64,000 nucleotides of DNA from Marinobacter sp. THAF197a (lineage in GTDB: Bacteria > Pseudomonadota > Gammaproteobacteria > Pseudomonadales > Oleiphilaceae), in NCBI RefSeq assembly GCF_009363275.1, contig NZ_CP045324.1, positions 2,480,001-2,544,000 of the forward strand, given 5' to 3'. Under the pieces are notes generated by a model. The model saw nothing but the letters and a program-made list of their open reading frames with translations, did no database searches and was not told where the DNA came from. Below are positions 1-9,296 of the stretch, one piece after another. Made by a program: the position numbers and the translations under genes. The stretch's first letter is position 1. Every line of letters starts with the position of its first letter.

Positions 1-274
1 CTTTGTTGGTTTTGTAGCTGTGGATTTTCTGGGCTACGTGGACTTCGGCGCTTTCAACGCCATCCACAAATTCCAGGGCGTTGGCTACGATCTGTTTGAG
101 GCCTCCAGCGATGCCTTTGGAGGGGTACGGCAGTTCCACCATCAGGGTGACCTTGCCGTTGTCGTCGACGGTCAGGTTTTTCACGGCACCCAGTGCGTAC
201 AGGTCCTTGTTGAGATAGGGGTCTCGGTATTCTTTGACGGCGGTTTCTAGGGCCTGTTGGGAAATCTGGGTCAT
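1..274 (-). CDS. apbC: Iron-sulfur carrier ATPase ApbC/Mrp, N-terminal part
   Basis: This is the first 91 residues of a minus-strand gene that runs off the left edge of the window. The translation begins MTQISQQALETAV and continues with a MIP18/DUF59-type domain (segments such as YRDPYLNKDLYALGAVKN and VELPYPSKGIAGGLK). That domain is the N-terminal module of Mrp/ApbC P-loop ATPases, which carry and transfer Fe-S clusters in the cytoplasm. The Walker ATPase domain is outside the window. The head-to-head arrangement with metG is the same as for mrp and metG in E. coli, which supports the call. The 180-bp gap to metG should hold both promoters; I did not resolve them. Confidence 0.85.
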   Translation of the reverse strand, partial: MTQISQQALETAVKEYRDPYLNKDLYALGAVKNLTVDDNGKVTLMVELPYPSKGIAGGLKQIVANALEFVDGVESAEVHVAQKIHSYKTNK

Positions 275-454
275 CGGGGTCTCCGGAATAAGCTCATAAG
301 CTTGAATGCAGGTGAAAAATGATGGCTTGGAAGGTATCATCTGTGCCCGTTTCTGACCATATGGGGTCTTTACCTGGAACAATCAATTGCGATTGTCGCC
401 GGAACCCCGTTTTTGTCTTTCCAACCCGACTCAACATAAGGTTCGGACATCACC

Positions 455-2491
455 ATGACGCAAGCGAGCAAGCAACAGCGCGATATCCTGGTTACCAGCG
501 CCCTGCCCTACGCCAACGGGCCCATTCATCTGGGGCACCTGCTGGAATACATTCAGACCGATATCTGGGTGCGCTATCAGAATATGCGTGGCCACAACTG
601 CTACTACGTTTGCGCCGACGATGCCCATGGCACCGCCATCATGTTGCGGGCCGAGCGTGAGGGGATTACCCCCGAGCAGCTGATTGACCGGATTCGTCAG
701 GAGCACCAGGAAGACTTTGCCGGCTTCCATATCCGTTTCAACAACTACTATTCCACCCATTCGGAGGAGAACCAGTTTTTCTCCGAGTACATTTACCGCC
801 AGATCCAGCAGAACGGGAATATCGCCACCCGCAATATCACCCAGTTCTATGATCCTGAAAAGCAGATGTTCCTGGCGGACCGTTTCATCAAGGGCACATG
901 CCCCAAGTGCAAGGCGGAAGATCAGTACGGCGATAACTGCGAAGCCTGTGGCGCCACCTACACCCCTGCCGAGCTGATCAATCCGCGCTCTGCGGTGTCT
1001 GGTGCCACCCCGGTGGAAAAAGAATCCGAGCACTATTTCTTCAAGCTGCCGGAGTTCCACGATTTCCTGAGCAAGTGGACCCGCAGTGGTGCCCTGCAGC
1101 CGCAGGTGGCCAACAAGCTGGCCGAGTGGCTGGATGCGGGCCTTCAGGAGTGGGACATCAGCCGGGATGCGCCCTATTTCGGGTTCGAAATTCCGGACGC
1201 GCCCGGCAAGTATTTCTATGTCTGGCTGGACGCACCTATCGGTTACCTGGCCAGCTTCAAGAACCTGTGTAACCGCGAGGGCATTGATTTCGAGCATTTC
1301 TGGAAGAAGGATTCCACCGCCGAGGTGTACCACTTCATCGGCAAGGACATCATCAATTTCCACGCCCTGTTCTGGCCGTCGATGCTCCACGATGCCGGCT
1401 TCCGCACGCCAACGGCGGTCTGGGCCCATGGCTTTGTCACGGTCAACGGCAAGAAGATGTCCAAGTCCCGCGGCACCTTCATTATGGCCCGCACCTATCT
1501 GGACCATCTGGACCCGGAATACCTGCGCTATTACTTCGCCGCCAAGCTGACTGGCGGTGTGGATGATATGGACCTGAACCTGGAAGACTTTGCTGCCCGG
1601 GTGAACTCGGATCTGGTGGGCAAGGTGGTGAACATCGCCAGCCGCAGCGCCGGGTTCATCACCAAGCGCTTTGACGGCAAGCTGGGCAAGGTCACCGAAC
1701 AGGACAAGCTGAAAGAGTTTATCGATGCGGGCGAACAGATCGCCGAGTTCTACGAAACCCGCGAGTTCGGCCGAGCGATGCGCCGGATCATGGAGTTGGC
1801 CGACATTGCCAACCAGTACGTGAACGACGAGCAGCCGTGGGTGATCGCCAAGCAGGAAGGCCAGGATGACAAGCTACAGGCCATCTGCACCAACGCCATC
1901 AACATGTTCCGCCTGCTGATCACCTACCTGGCACCGGTACTGCCCAAGATGGCCCAGGCCTCCGAGTCGTTCCTGAATGACCGGCTGAACTGGAATCGCC
2001 GCCATGAACTTCTGGAAGATCATGGTATCGACAAGTTCAAGCCGCTGATGAACCGGGTGGATATGGTTCAGATCGAGAAAATGCTGGATGCCTCTAAAGA
2101 AGAGCTGCCAGCGGCGCTGGGCGACACCAACAAACAACCTGCGCAGGATCTGGAGCCGGTTGCCGATGAAATTGAGTTCCCGGATTTCGCCAAAGTGGAT
2201 CTTCGCGTGGCAAAGATTGTCAAAGCCGAACATGTGGAAGGCGCAGACAAGCTTCTTCGCCTGACTCTTGATGTGGGGCATGGCGAGCGCAATGTGTTTG
2301 CTGGTATCAAGTCAGCTTACAAACCGGAAGATCTGGAAGGCCGTATGACCGTGATGGTGGCCAACCTGAAACCCCGGAAGATGAAGTTCGGCATGTCCGA
2401 AGGCATGGTCCTGGCGGCAGGCCCCGGGGGTAAAGAGATTTTCATTCTGTCGCCCGATTCCGGTGCCACGCCCGGCATGCGGGTCATGTAA
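455..2491 (+). CDS. metG: Methionyl-tRNA synthetase, long form with tRNA-binding tail
   Basis: A 678-residue class I aminoacyl-tRNA synthetase that charges initiator and elongator tRNA-Met. The HIGH-like signature is PIHLGHLL (His25, His28). The KMSKS loop is intact at residues 334-338. A zinc knuckle is formed by C149, C152, C162 and C165. After the anticodon-binding region, roughly residues 565-678 form an EMAP/Trbp111-type tRNA-binding domain (FPDFAKVDLRVAKIVKAE), which gives the dimeric long form of the enzyme. The ATG at 455 opens directly into the conserved ILVTSALPYANG segment. It lies just upstream of the rsx operon with a 24-bp gap, so some read-through is possible. Confidence 0.98.
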   Translation: MTQASKQQRDILVTSALPYANGPIHLGHLLEYIQTDIWVRYQNMRGHNCYYVCADDAHGTAIMLRAEREGITPEQLIDRIRQEHQEDFAGFHIRFNNYYSTHSEENQFFSEYIYRQIQQNGNIATRNITQFYDPEKQMFLADRFIKGTCPKCKAEDQYGDNCEACGATYTPAELINPRSAVSGATPVEKESEHYFFKLPEFHDFLSKWTRSGALQPQVANKLAEWLDAGLQEWDISRDAPYFGFEIPDAPGKYFYVWLDAPIGYLASFKNLCNREGIDFEHFWKKDSTAEVYHFIGKDIINFHALFWPSMLHDAGFRTPTAVWAHGFVTVNGKKMSKSRGTFIMARTYLDHLDPEYLRYYFAAKLTGGVDDMDLNLEDFAARVNSDLVGKVVNIASRSAGFITKRFDGKLGKVTEQDKLKEFIDAGEQIAEFYETREFGRAMRRIMELADIANQYVNDEQPWVIAKQEGQDDKLQAICTNAINMFRLLITYLAPVLPKMAQASESFLNDRLNWNRRHELLEDHGIDKFKPLMNRVDMVQIEKMLDASKEELPAALGDTNKQPAQDLEPVADEIEFPDFAKVDLRVAKIVKAEHVEGADKLLRLTLDVGHGERNVFAGIKSAYKPEDLEGRMTVMVANLKPRKMKFGMSEGMVLAAGPGGKEIFILSPDSGATPGMRVM

Positions 2492-2515
2492 GCAGCAACA
2501 GGCAGAGACACTCCG

Positions 2516-3097
2516 ATGACAGAGTATTTGCTGATACTGGTCAGTACCATTCTGGTGAACAACTTCGTACTGGTGCAGTTCCTGGGGCTATGTCCGTTCA
2601 TGGGGGTTTCCGGCAAGCTGGAAACCGCCATGGGTATGTCCCTGGCCACCACGTTTGTGCTGACTCTTGCATCGGTGTGCAGTTACCTGGCTTACACCTA
2701 TTTGCTGGAACCCCTTGATCTTGCGTTCCTGAGAACCATCACGTTTATCCTGGTGATTGCCGTGGTGGTTCAGTTCACCGAAATGGTGGTCCGCAAGACC
2801 AGTCCCCTGCTCTACCGCGTACTGGGCATTTTCCTGCCGCTGATCACTACCAACTGTGCGGTGCTTGGCGTGGCGCTGTTGAACATCAACAAGAACAACA
2901 ACTTCGTTGAATCGGTTTTGTACGGCTTCGGCGCTGCTGCAGGCTTCTCGCTGGTGCTGGTGCTGTTTGCCGCCATGCGGGAGCGGATTGCCGTGTCGGA
3001 TGTACCAGTGGCCTTCAGGGGGGCGTCTATCGGCTTGATCACCGCAGGCTTGATGGCGCTGGCATTCCTGGGTTTCACTGGCCTGGTTGCGGTCTGA
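2516..3097 (+). CDS. rsxA: Electron transport complex subunit RsxA/RnfA
   Basis: A 193-residue integral membrane protein with six predicted helices, the usual length for RnfA/RsxA. The start MTEYLLILVSTILVNNFVLV and the segment LGLCPFMGVSG are family hallmarks. RnfA and RnfE form an inverted-topology pair in the membrane, contribute a membrane-embedded Fe-S cluster, and are part of the ion-pumping NADH:ferredoxin oxidoreductase. In gammaproteobacteria the complex is called Rsx and can keep SoxR reduced. It is the first gene of a tight rsxABCDGE operon. No other rsx regulator is visible next to it. Confidence 0.97.
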   Translation: MTEYLLILVSTILVNNFVLVQFLGLCPFMGVSGKLETAMGMSLATTFVLTLASVCSYLAYTYLLEPLDLAFLRTITFILVIAVVVQFTEMVVRKTSPLLYRVLGIFLPLITTNCAVLGVALLNINKNNNFVESVLYGFGAAAGFSLVLVLFAAMRERIAVSDVPVAFRGASIGLITAGLMALAFLGFTGLVAV

Positions 3098-3112
3098 CGG
3101 AGCGGTTGATTT

Positions 3113-3691
3113 ATGTGGACAAGTTTCCTGATTGCCGTTGTGGTACTGCTCGCCCTGGCCCTGGTGTTCGGCGGATTGCTGGGCTTTGCTTCGGAGCGTT
3201 TCAAGGTTGAAGGCAACCCCCTGGTCGAGCAGATAGATGCTCTGCTGCCTCAAACCCAATGCGGCCAATGCGGTTTCCCCGGCTGCCGCCCCTACGCCGA
3301 AGCCATTGCCAACGGTGATGCCATCAACAAATGCCCGCCAGGCGGTGAAACCACCATCAAGGCGCTGGCCGACCTGCTGGATGTGGAACCTCAGCCGCTG
3401 GACGCCGAACATGGTGTGGCTCAGGCCAAGCGGGTTGCGGTTATTCGCGAAGACGAATGCATTGGCTGCACCAAATGCATTCAGGCTTGCCCGGTGGACG
3501 CCATTCTTGGCTCCGCAAAACATATGCACACCGTTATTGAGAGCGAGTGCACAGGCTGTGACCTGTGTGTGGAGCCCTGCCCCGTGGACTGTATTGACAT
3601 GGTCACCATTGAGCCAGACATCCGAAGCTGGACCTGGTCTCCTCCGGAACCAACCATTATTGCTACTGATCGCCAGGGAGCCCGTGCCTGA
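3113..3691 (+). CDS. rsxB: Electron transport complex ferredoxin subunit RsxB/RnfB
   Basis: A 192-residue membrane-anchored ferredoxin. An N-terminal helix (about residues 4-24) is followed by a cluster-binding set C50, C53, C58 and C74, then two bacterial-type 4Fe-4S motifs (CIGCTKCIQACPVD and CTGCDLCVEPCPVD). It passes electrons from soluble ferredoxin or RsxC into the Rsx complex. A GGAG lies 9 bp before the ATG at 3113. The stop codon overlaps the rsxC start by one base, which suggests translational coupling. Confidence 0.97.
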   Translation: MWTSFLIAVVVLLALALVFGGLLGFASERFKVEGNPLVEQIDALLPQTQCGQCGFPGCRPYAEAIANGDAINKCPPGGETTIKALADLLDVEPQPLDAEHGVAQAKRVAVIREDECIGCTKCIQACPVDAILGSAKHMHTVIESECTGCDLCVEPCPVDCIDMVTIEPDIRSWTWSPPEPTIIATDRQGARA

Positions 3692-5508
3692 TGACGCAAC
3701 TATGGGATTTTTCCGGCGGCGTTCATCCGTCTGAAAACAAACACCAGTCCACCAGCCGCCCCATTCGCATGGCCGGCATACCCGAGCGGCTGGTACTTCC
3801 GTTACAACAGCACATCGGTGAGCCGGCTGAAGTCATTGTTGAGGTTGGCGAGCGTGTACTCAAAGGCCAGAAGATTGCCGATGTCACCACTGGCATGGGC
3901 GTGCCGGTGCATGCGTCTACATCTGGCGTTATTGAAGCCATCGAACTGCGACCGGTTCCGCACCCTTCTGGCATGTCTGACTTGTGCGTGGTGCTGAAAC
4001 CCGATGGTGAAGACCAGTGGTGCCAGCTTGAGCCCATCGGCGATTATCACAAACTGGACCGGGAGACGGTACTGGACTTGATCCGGGAAGCGGGCATTGC
4101 CGGTATGGGCGGCGCCGGCTTCCCTACCGACATCAAACTGCGCCCGCCCCGAGACCGAAAAGTCGAAACCCTGATCCTCAATGGCGCTGAATGCGAGCCC
4201 TACATCACCGCCGACGATATGACCATGCGCGAACGCGCCACAGAGGTTGTCAATGGCTTGAAAGTGATGGCCTGGATTCTTCGGCCGTCCCGCTGTGTGG
4301 TCGGTATCGAAGACAACAAGCCGGAGGCCATTGCCGCCATGCGGGAAGCGGTTCAGGGCACCCAGATTGAGATTGCAGTGATTCCCACCAAGTATCCGTC
4401 CGGTGGGGAAAAGCAGCTGGTCCAGATTCTGACCGGCCTGGAAGTGCCCAGCGGAGGCATTCCTGCCGATATCGGGGTAATGTGCCAGAACGTCGGTACC
4501 GCAATGGCGGTGTCCCGGGCTGTTTTCGAAGGTAAGCCTCTGATCTCTCGTATTGTCACCGTCACTGGCAAGGCCATTCGGGAGCCGGGCAACTTCGAGA
4601 TACTGGTGGGCACTCCGGTCAGTTACCTGTTGGAAAGTGGCGGCCTGCAGGAGGGCCAGCTGAACCGACTGGTGCTTGGCGGGCCCATGATGGGGTACAC
4701 CCTCACGACAGACACCATACCGCTGGTTAAAACATCCAACTGCATCATTGCCGCCACCGTTGACGAGTTGCCCGCACCACCACCGGAACAGCCGTGTATC
4801 CGCTGCAGCCAGTGTGCCGAGGCGTGCCCGATGGAACTGCTGCCCCAGCAGCTGTTCTGGTACTCGAAGGCCTCCGAATTCGAGAAAGCGGAACACCTGA
4901 ACCTGTTTGATTGTATCGAGTGTGGCGCCTGCTCCTACGTTTGCCCAAGCTCCATTCCACTGGTTCAGTACTACCGCTACGCCAAGGATGAGATCCGCAA
5001 GCAGCGTGCAGAGCAGCTGAAATCCGACCACGCCCGCGAGCGCTTTGAAGCCCGCCAGGCCCGGTTGGAGCGGGAACAGCAGGAGAAAGAACTGCGGCGC
5101 AAGGAACGGGCAAAGGCGGCCGCCGAAGCCCAGGCTCAGAAACAGGCCGAAGCGGAACAATCGGTTGCCGAGGGTGAAGCCACCGATGAGCGGGCGGCAA
5201 AGGCAGCACTGGTGCAACAGGCCCTGGAACGCAAGAAAGCCAAGGCTGCCCAGGCAGCAGAACCGGCGCCCGCTGCTGTTGAGCAGCCGGACATCGAAAC
5301 GCTGGAAAAACAGCTGATGCAGGCCGAAACCAAACTCAGCACCATGCAAGGGATGCTGGATGAAGCCCGTGCCCAGCAGGCCGACAACGTGGAGAAGCTG
5401 GAACGGGCTGTGGCCAAGAATCACGACCGGGTGGAACGGGCCCGCGAGGCCCTGGCCGAGGCCCGGGGCCAGATGGCCGCCAACACCTCGGATGCGTCCT
5501 CCGAGTAA
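3691..5508 (+). CDS. rsxC: Electron transport complex subunit RsxC/RnfC
   Basis: A 605-residue peripheral subunit that carries the NADH/FMN module and two 4Fe-4S clusters. The N-terminal RnfC barrel (IRMAGIPERLVLPLQQHIGEPA) is followed by the glycine-rich nucleotide-binding stretch GIAGMGGAGFPTDIKL and then two cluster motifs, CIRCSQCAEACP and CIECGACSYVCP. From about residue 435 to the end the protein becomes a long, highly charged, Ala/Glu/Lys-rich tail with coiled-coil character. Such tails are typical of the proteobacterial Rsx versions and vary in length. The opposite strand also has a long open frame here, but it has no protein-like features. Confidence 0.97.
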   Translation: MTQLWDFSGGVHPSENKHQSTSRPIRMAGIPERLVLPLQQHIGEPAEVIVEVGERVLKGQKIADVTTGMGVPVHASTSGVIEAIELRPVPHPSGMSDLCVVLKPDGEDQWCQLEPIGDYHKLDRETVLDLIREAGIAGMGGAGFPTDIKLRPPRDRKVETLILNGAECEPYITADDMTMRERATEVVNGLKVMAWILRPSRCVVGIEDNKPEAIAAMREAVQGTQIEIAVIPTKYPSGGEKQLVQILTGLEVPSGGIPADIGVMCQNVGTAMAVSRAVFEGKPLISRIVTVTGKAIREPGNFEILVGTPVSYLLESGGLQEGQLNRLVLGGPMMGYTLTTDTIPLVKTSNCIIAATVDELPAPPPEQPCIRCSQCAEACPMELLPQQLFWYSKASEFEKAEHLNLFDCIECGACSYVCPSSIPLVQYYRYAKDEIRKQRAEQLKSDHARERFEARQARLEREQQEKELRRKERAKAAAEAQAQKQAEAEQSVAEGEATDERAAKAALVQQALERKKAKAAQAAEPAPAAVEQPDIETLEKQLMQAETKLSTMQGMLDEARAQQADNVEKLERAVAKNHDRVERAREALAEARGQMAANTSDASSE

Positions 5509-5529
5509 CCCACTGCAGGCTTATCGTTT

Positions 5530-6582
5530 ATGGCATTAGTTCAACAGTCATCACCCCATGCCCGAAATGCCCGGCCGACATCCCGGGTTATGCTCTGGGT
5601 TATTCTGGCGGCCATACCCGGCCTGATTGCCCAGACCCTGTTTTTCGGCTGGGGTAACCTGATCAATGTGGTCTGGTGTATCGCCCTGGCCCTGGCGTCG
5701 GAAGCGGCGATCCTGAAGCTGCGCGGCAAGCCCATTTCGTTTTTCCTTAAAGACAACACCGCAGCAGTAACGGGTCTGCTGCTCGGCTTGTCGCTGCCAC
5801 AGTTTGCGCCCTGGTGGGTTTCCGCCATCGCGGTAATTTCCGCCATTGTCGTGGCTAAACAGCTCTACGGCGGGCTGGGTTCGAACCCATTCAATCCGGC
5901 CATGGTGGGCTATGCCCTGGCACTCATTTCCTTCCCGGTGGCAATGACCACCAATTGGGCCCAGGCGGCAACCTTATGGGGCGGCGCACCGGGTTTTGGT
6001 GAAACCCTGGCCACTATCTTCTCCGCCAGCCAGACCACCATCGATGCCTGGACCATGGCGACGCCACTGGACGAATACAAACACAAGATCACCACCCACA
6101 CCGCCGCCGAGGTACTGCAGCACCCCACCTTTGGCGATCTGGTTGCCCGTGGCTGGGAATGGGTCAACCTGGCCTTTCTGGCCGGCGGCCTGTTACTGAT
6201 CTGGCTCCGAATCATCACCTGGCATATACCCGTCGCTTTCCTGGCCGCCATCGTTGTGATGAGCCTGGCATTCGGCAGCAATGCCGATCTGTATGCACCG
6301 TTGCAGCTTCACTTACTGGCCGGCGGCACCATGTTGGGCGCGTTCTTTATCGCCACCGACCCGGTATCCGCCGCCACCAGTCATCAGGGCAAACTCATCT
6401 ATGGCGCCGGCATTGGCGTGCTGGTTTATCTGATTCGAACCTGGGGCAATTACCCCGATGCAATAGCGTTCAGTGTGTTGCTGATGAATTTCGCGGTGCC
6501 GTTTATCGACCACTACACCCCGCCCAGAACCTACGGTCATCACAAGGCCAAGCGTGGCGTGCCCAGCAAGAGTGGAGGTTAA
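5530..6582 (+). CDS. rsxD: Electron transport complex subunit RsxD/RnfD
   Basis: A 350-residue multi-spanning membrane subunit related to NqrB. The conserved segments GGLGSNPFNPAMVGYA and TDPVSAATSHQGKLIYGAG are clear. The flavin-attachment motif appears as MATPLDEYK, with Thr178 the expected site of covalent FMN linkage by a phosphoester bond. The usual helices are present on both sides of the periplasmic loop. It sits between rsxC (21-bp gap) and rsxG (3-bp gap). Confidence 0.97.
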   Translation: MALVQQSSPHARNARPTSRVMLWVILAAIPGLIAQTLFFGWGNLINVVWCIALALASEAAILKLRGKPISFFLKDNTAAVTGLLLGLSLPQFAPWWVSAIAVISAIVVAKQLYGGLGSNPFNPAMVGYALALISFPVAMTTNWAQAATLWGGAPGFGETLATIFSASQTTIDAWTMATPLDEYKHKITTHTAAEVLQHPTFGDLVARGWEWVNLAFLAGGLLLIWLRIITWHIPVAFLAAIVVMSLAFGSNADLYAPLQLHLLAGGTMLGAFFIATDPVSAATSHQGKLIYGAGIGVLVYLIRTWGNYPDAIAFSVLLMNFAVPFIDHYTPPRTYGHHKAKRGVPSKSGG

Positions 6583-6585
6583 GCG

Positions 6586-7287
6586 ATGAATGCCATTACG
6601 ACCTCTATCCGTCGCAGTGCCATCGGCCTCGGGCTGTTTGCCGTGATTACGGGTGGCACCATTGCCCTGACCCAGGGCATCACCAAAGACCGCATCCAGG
6701 AACAGGCCGAGCGGGCCGAAGCACGTGCCCTGTTTGAGATTATTCCCGAACACCAGCACGACAACGATATGCTGCGCGATGTCATCACCCTGCCCGCCAA
6801 CGCTCGCCAACCGGGTAGTGAACCGGTCAGGGCCTGGGTCGCCAGACGCGACGGCCAGCCAATCGGCATGATTCTGCCGGCGGTTGCGCCAGATGGCTAT
6901 GCTGGTGAAATCCGGCTGTTGGTGGGGATTGATCTGGACGGCCGCATACTGGGCGTGCGGGTCACCAACCATCGGGAGACCCCAGGGCTGGGGGACCGTA
7001 TTGAAACCCGAAAATCCGACTGGGTGTACAGTTTTGACGGCCGCTCGCTGGGCAATCCGCCTGCCGACCAGTGGAACGTAAAAAAGAACGGTGGAGTGTT
7101 TGACCAGTTCACCGGTGCCACCATCACCCCCAGGGCGGTGGTCAAAGCCGTACAGCATTCGCTGGTCTACTTCCGCCAGAACCGGGATATTATCCGGGAG
7201 CGGCTGAACGAACCACCCGCGCCCAGAAACCGAACCCTGACTCCGGAAGCCATTGCCGGTGAATCCACTCCTGCGGAGCATTCCTGA
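6586..7287 (+). CDS. rsxG: Electron transport complex subunit RsxG/RnfG
   Basis: A 233-residue subunit with one N-terminal transmembrane helix (about residues 12-28) and a periplasmic FMN-binding domain. The FMN attachment motif TGAT is present, and Thr179 is the predicted covalent site. NHRETPGLGDRIE is another family signature. The FMN is normally attached by an ApbE flavin transferase, which is not encoded in this window. The gene lies between rsxD and rsxE with gaps of 2-3 bp. Confidence 0.97.
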   Translation: MNAITTSIRRSAIGLGLFAVITGGTIALTQGITKDRIQEQAERAEARALFEIIPEHQHDNDMLRDVITLPANARQPGSEPVRAWVARRDGQPIGMILPAVAPDGYAGEIRLLVGIDLDGRILGVRVTNHRETPGLGDRIETRKSDWVYSFDGRSLGNPPADQWNVKKNGGVFDQFTGATITPRAVVKAVQHSLVYFRQNRDIIRERLNEPPAPRNRTLTPEAIAGESTPAEHS

Positions 7288-7289
7288 TC

Positions 7290-8006
7290 ATGGCCACTAA
7301 ATCATCCGCTGAAATCATCAGAGACGGCCTGTGGACCAATAACCCTGCCCTGGTTCAGGTGCTCGGCTTGTGCCCACTGCTGGCCGTAACCAGCACCGTG
7401 GTGAATGCCATTGGCCTCGGAATCGCCACGCTGATGGTACTGATTGGCTCCAACCTGTCGGTCTCCATCATCCGTAACTTCGTCAACGAATCCGTCCGCC
7501 TTCCAGCGTTTGTGATGATCATCGCGTCGTTTGTAACCTGTGCCGAACTGCTGATGCAGGCCTTCACCTACGAGCTTTACCAGATTCTTGGCATTTTCAT
7601 TCCCCTGATCGTGACCAACTGCGCCATCCTCGGCCGTGCCGATGCCTTTGCCTCCAAGAACCCGCCACTACCGGCCCTGCTGGACGGCGCGATGATGGGT
7701 CTGGGCTTTTTGGCGGTGCTGGTGGTACTGGGTGGAATGCGGGAACTCGTAGGCCAGGGCACACTGTTTGCTGACATGCACTTGTTGTTGGGGCCCATGG
7801 CAAGCGATTGGGTGGTCCGCCCCTTTGAACACTACCCGGACATGCTGTTTATGGTACTGCCGCCGGGGGCTTTCGTTGGCCTCGGCCTGCTGATTGCACT
7901 CAAGAACGGCATTGATCACCAGATCAAAGAGCGCCGGAAGGCGGCAGAGCCCGCAAGCACCAGCGCAGGCAGCAAACGGGTACGGGTAACCGGCACCATT
8001 TCCTGA
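7290..8006 (+). CDS. rsxE: Electron transport complex subunit RsxE/RnfE
   Basis: A 238-residue integral membrane protein homologous to RsxA in inverted topology. NPALVQVLGLCPLLAVT near the N-terminus and GIFIPLIVTNCAILGRADAF in the middle are diagnostic. The two conserved cysteines in these segments match those that share a cluster with RsxA. The C-terminal 30 residues are polar and Lys/Arg-rich, presumably cytoplasmic. It is the last subunit gene of the operon, 20 bp before nth. Confidence 0.97.
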   Translation: MATKSSAEIIRDGLWTNNPALVQVLGLCPLLAVTSTVVNAIGLGIATLMVLIGSNLSVSIIRNFVNESVRLPAFVMIIASFVTCAELLMQAFTYELYQILGIFIPLIVTNCAILGRADAFASKNPPLPALLDGAMMGLGFLAVLVVLGGMRELVGQGTLFADMHLLLGPMASDWVVRPFEHYPDMLFMVLPPGAFVGLGLLIALKNGIDHQIKERRKAAEPASTSAGSKRVRVTGTIS

Positions 8007-8026
8007 ACAACGAATTTTGAGCCACC

Positions 8027-8665
8027 ATGAACAAACAGAAGCGAATTGAGATTTTCACCCGGCTACGGGACGAAAACCCCAATCCCACGACAGAGCTGAA
8101 CTACAGCACACCGTTTGAGCTGCTGATTGCCGTGATTCTGTCTGCTCAGGCAACGGACGTAGGGGTGAACAAGGCCACCGATAAACTGTATCCCGTCGCC
8201 AACACACCTGAGGCCATCTACGCCTTGGGCGTGGACGGCCTGAAGGACTACATAAAAACCATCGGCCTGTTTAACAGTAAGGCCGAGAACGTTATAAAAA
8301 CCTGCAAGATTCTGATTGAGCAGCACAACAGTCAGGTACCGGACAACCGTGAGGCCCTGGAAGCCCTGCCCGGCGTTGGCCGTAAAACCGCCAATGTAGT
8401 GCTCAATACGGCGTTCCGACAGCCTGCGATGGCGGTTGATACCCATATTTTCCGGGTTTCCAACCGCACCGGTATTGCGCCGGGCAAAAACGTGGTCGAA
8501 GTTGAGAAACGACTGATGCGGCTGGTACCTAAAGAATTTCTGATGGATGCCCACCATTGGCTGATTCTGCATGGCCGATACACCTGTACCGCCCGCAAGC
8601 CCAAGTGCGGGGCCTGCCTGATTGAAGATCTTTGCGAATTCAAGCAGAAACGGGACTACCAGTAA
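8027..8665 (+). CDS. nth: Endonuclease III, DNA glycosylase/AP lyase
   Basis: A 212-residue base-excision repair enzyme that removes oxidised pyrimidines. The helix-hairpin-helix with the catalytic lysine is seen as LPGVGRKTANVVLNTAF, and the catalytic aspartate lies in AVDTHIFRVSNR. The C-terminal 4Fe-4S cluster cysteines follow the pattern C-x6-C-x2-C-x5-C (CTARKPKCGACLIEDLC). Placement directly after rsxE is the standard gammaproteobacterial arrangement. Transcription ends at a strong bidirectional terminator nine bases after the stop. Confidence 0.98.
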   Translation: MNKQKRIEIFTRLRDENPNPTTELNYSTPFELLIAVILSAQATDVGVNKATDKLYPVANTPEAIYALGVDGLKDYIKTIGLFNSKAENVIKTCKILIEQHNSQVPDNREALEALPGVGRKTANVVLNTAFRQPAMAVDTHIFRVSNRTGIAPGKNVVEVEKRLMRLVPKEFLMDAHHWLILHGRYTCTARKPKCGACLIEDLCEFKQKRDYQ

Positions 8666-8673
8666 TCCAGCAT

Positions 8674-8701
8674 TAAAAAAGCCGGCAAATGCCGGCTTTT
8701 T
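8674..8701. terminator. Bidirectional terminator between nth and the convergent gene
   Basis: Perfect hairpin with arms AGCCGGC and GCCGGCT around the loop AAAT, flanked by A6 on the left and T5 on the right. It can therefore act on both strands. It separates nth (plus) from the convergent chalcone-isomerase-like gene (minus). Confidence 0.92.
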
Positions 8702-8720
8702 CGTAGGCAAACAGATTGCT

Positions 8721-9296
8721 TCAGCGTTTGCCCAGCATCTTCTCTTTCAGGTCTTTCTGAGCCGGCTTGTCAGACAGCCAGATACCAAACAAGGCTTTCT
8801 TGAACTCCAGGTCGCCCACGGTGTCGCGCTGTTCACCGTTTTTAAGCACCTGAACGCCCTGCTCCGGCACATAGACCAGATCAAAGACATCGCCTTCTTT
8901 GATCTCTTCCTGGAACACCGCCATGAACTGGTCCACTTCAGCCTGAATACCAGACAGGTCACCACCGGTGGACGCGTGGAATCCCTCCATAGTGGCTTCT
9001 GTCATCCGCTCGCTGGTGATCATGCCAGAGGTGATATGCAGGGTAATGGCCTGGGGTTCATCGGCATCAATAACAGCTTCAGCATCGGCCACTTTCTCCG
9101 GGACATAAAGGCCACCAACGTACAGATTCATAAACCACTTGGAGCGCGTGCCTGCGCCGTTAAGCTGCAACTCCTGGCCCATGGCAGAATAGGTGTCCGG
9201 CACATCGACACCGCCAACATTCAGGGCATAAGCCGGTGCAGCCAAAGCGCCTGTCAGCAGCAGAGATGCGCAACCTGTGATAAGCGTCTTCTTCAT
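8721..9296 (-). CDS. Secreted chalcone-isomerase-like domain protein
   Basis: A 191-residue protein. I chose the ATG at 9296 over the open-frame start at 9377 because AAAGGA lies just upstream and it opens directly into a signal peptide (MKKTLITGCASLLLTGALAAPAYA). The mature part has the pattern of the bacterial chalcone-isomerase-like family (periplasmic CHI-like domain), with FMNLYVGGLYVPEK and a C-terminal FGIWLSDKPAQ. These bacterial proteins are thought to lack true chalcone isomerase activity and their role is unknown. It lies downstream of rpoS but after a strong terminator, so it probably has its own promoter in 9300-9437. Confidence 0.8.
   Translation of the reverse strand: MKKTLITGCASLLLTGALAAPAYALNVGGVDVPDTYSAMGQELQLNGAGTRSKWFMNLYVGGLYVPEKVADAEAVIDADEPQAITLHITSGMITSERMTEATMEGFHASTGGDLSGIQAEVDQFMAVFQEEIKEGDVFDLVYVPEQGVQVLKNGEQRDTVGDLEFKKALFGIWLSDKPAQKDLKEKMLGKR

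Noticed and set aside
431..1507. 358-codon minus-strand open frame opposite metG
   Set aside because: It is a mirror of a highly conserved plus-strand gene with MetRS motifs; its translation has no domain-like pattern. Long antisense frames are expected in GC-rich genes.
3802..5424. 540-codon minus-strand open frame opposite rsxC
   Set aside because: rsxC carries cluster motifs and sits in a tight operon; the antisense product is low-complexity and rich in His, Gly and Leu without recognisable structure.
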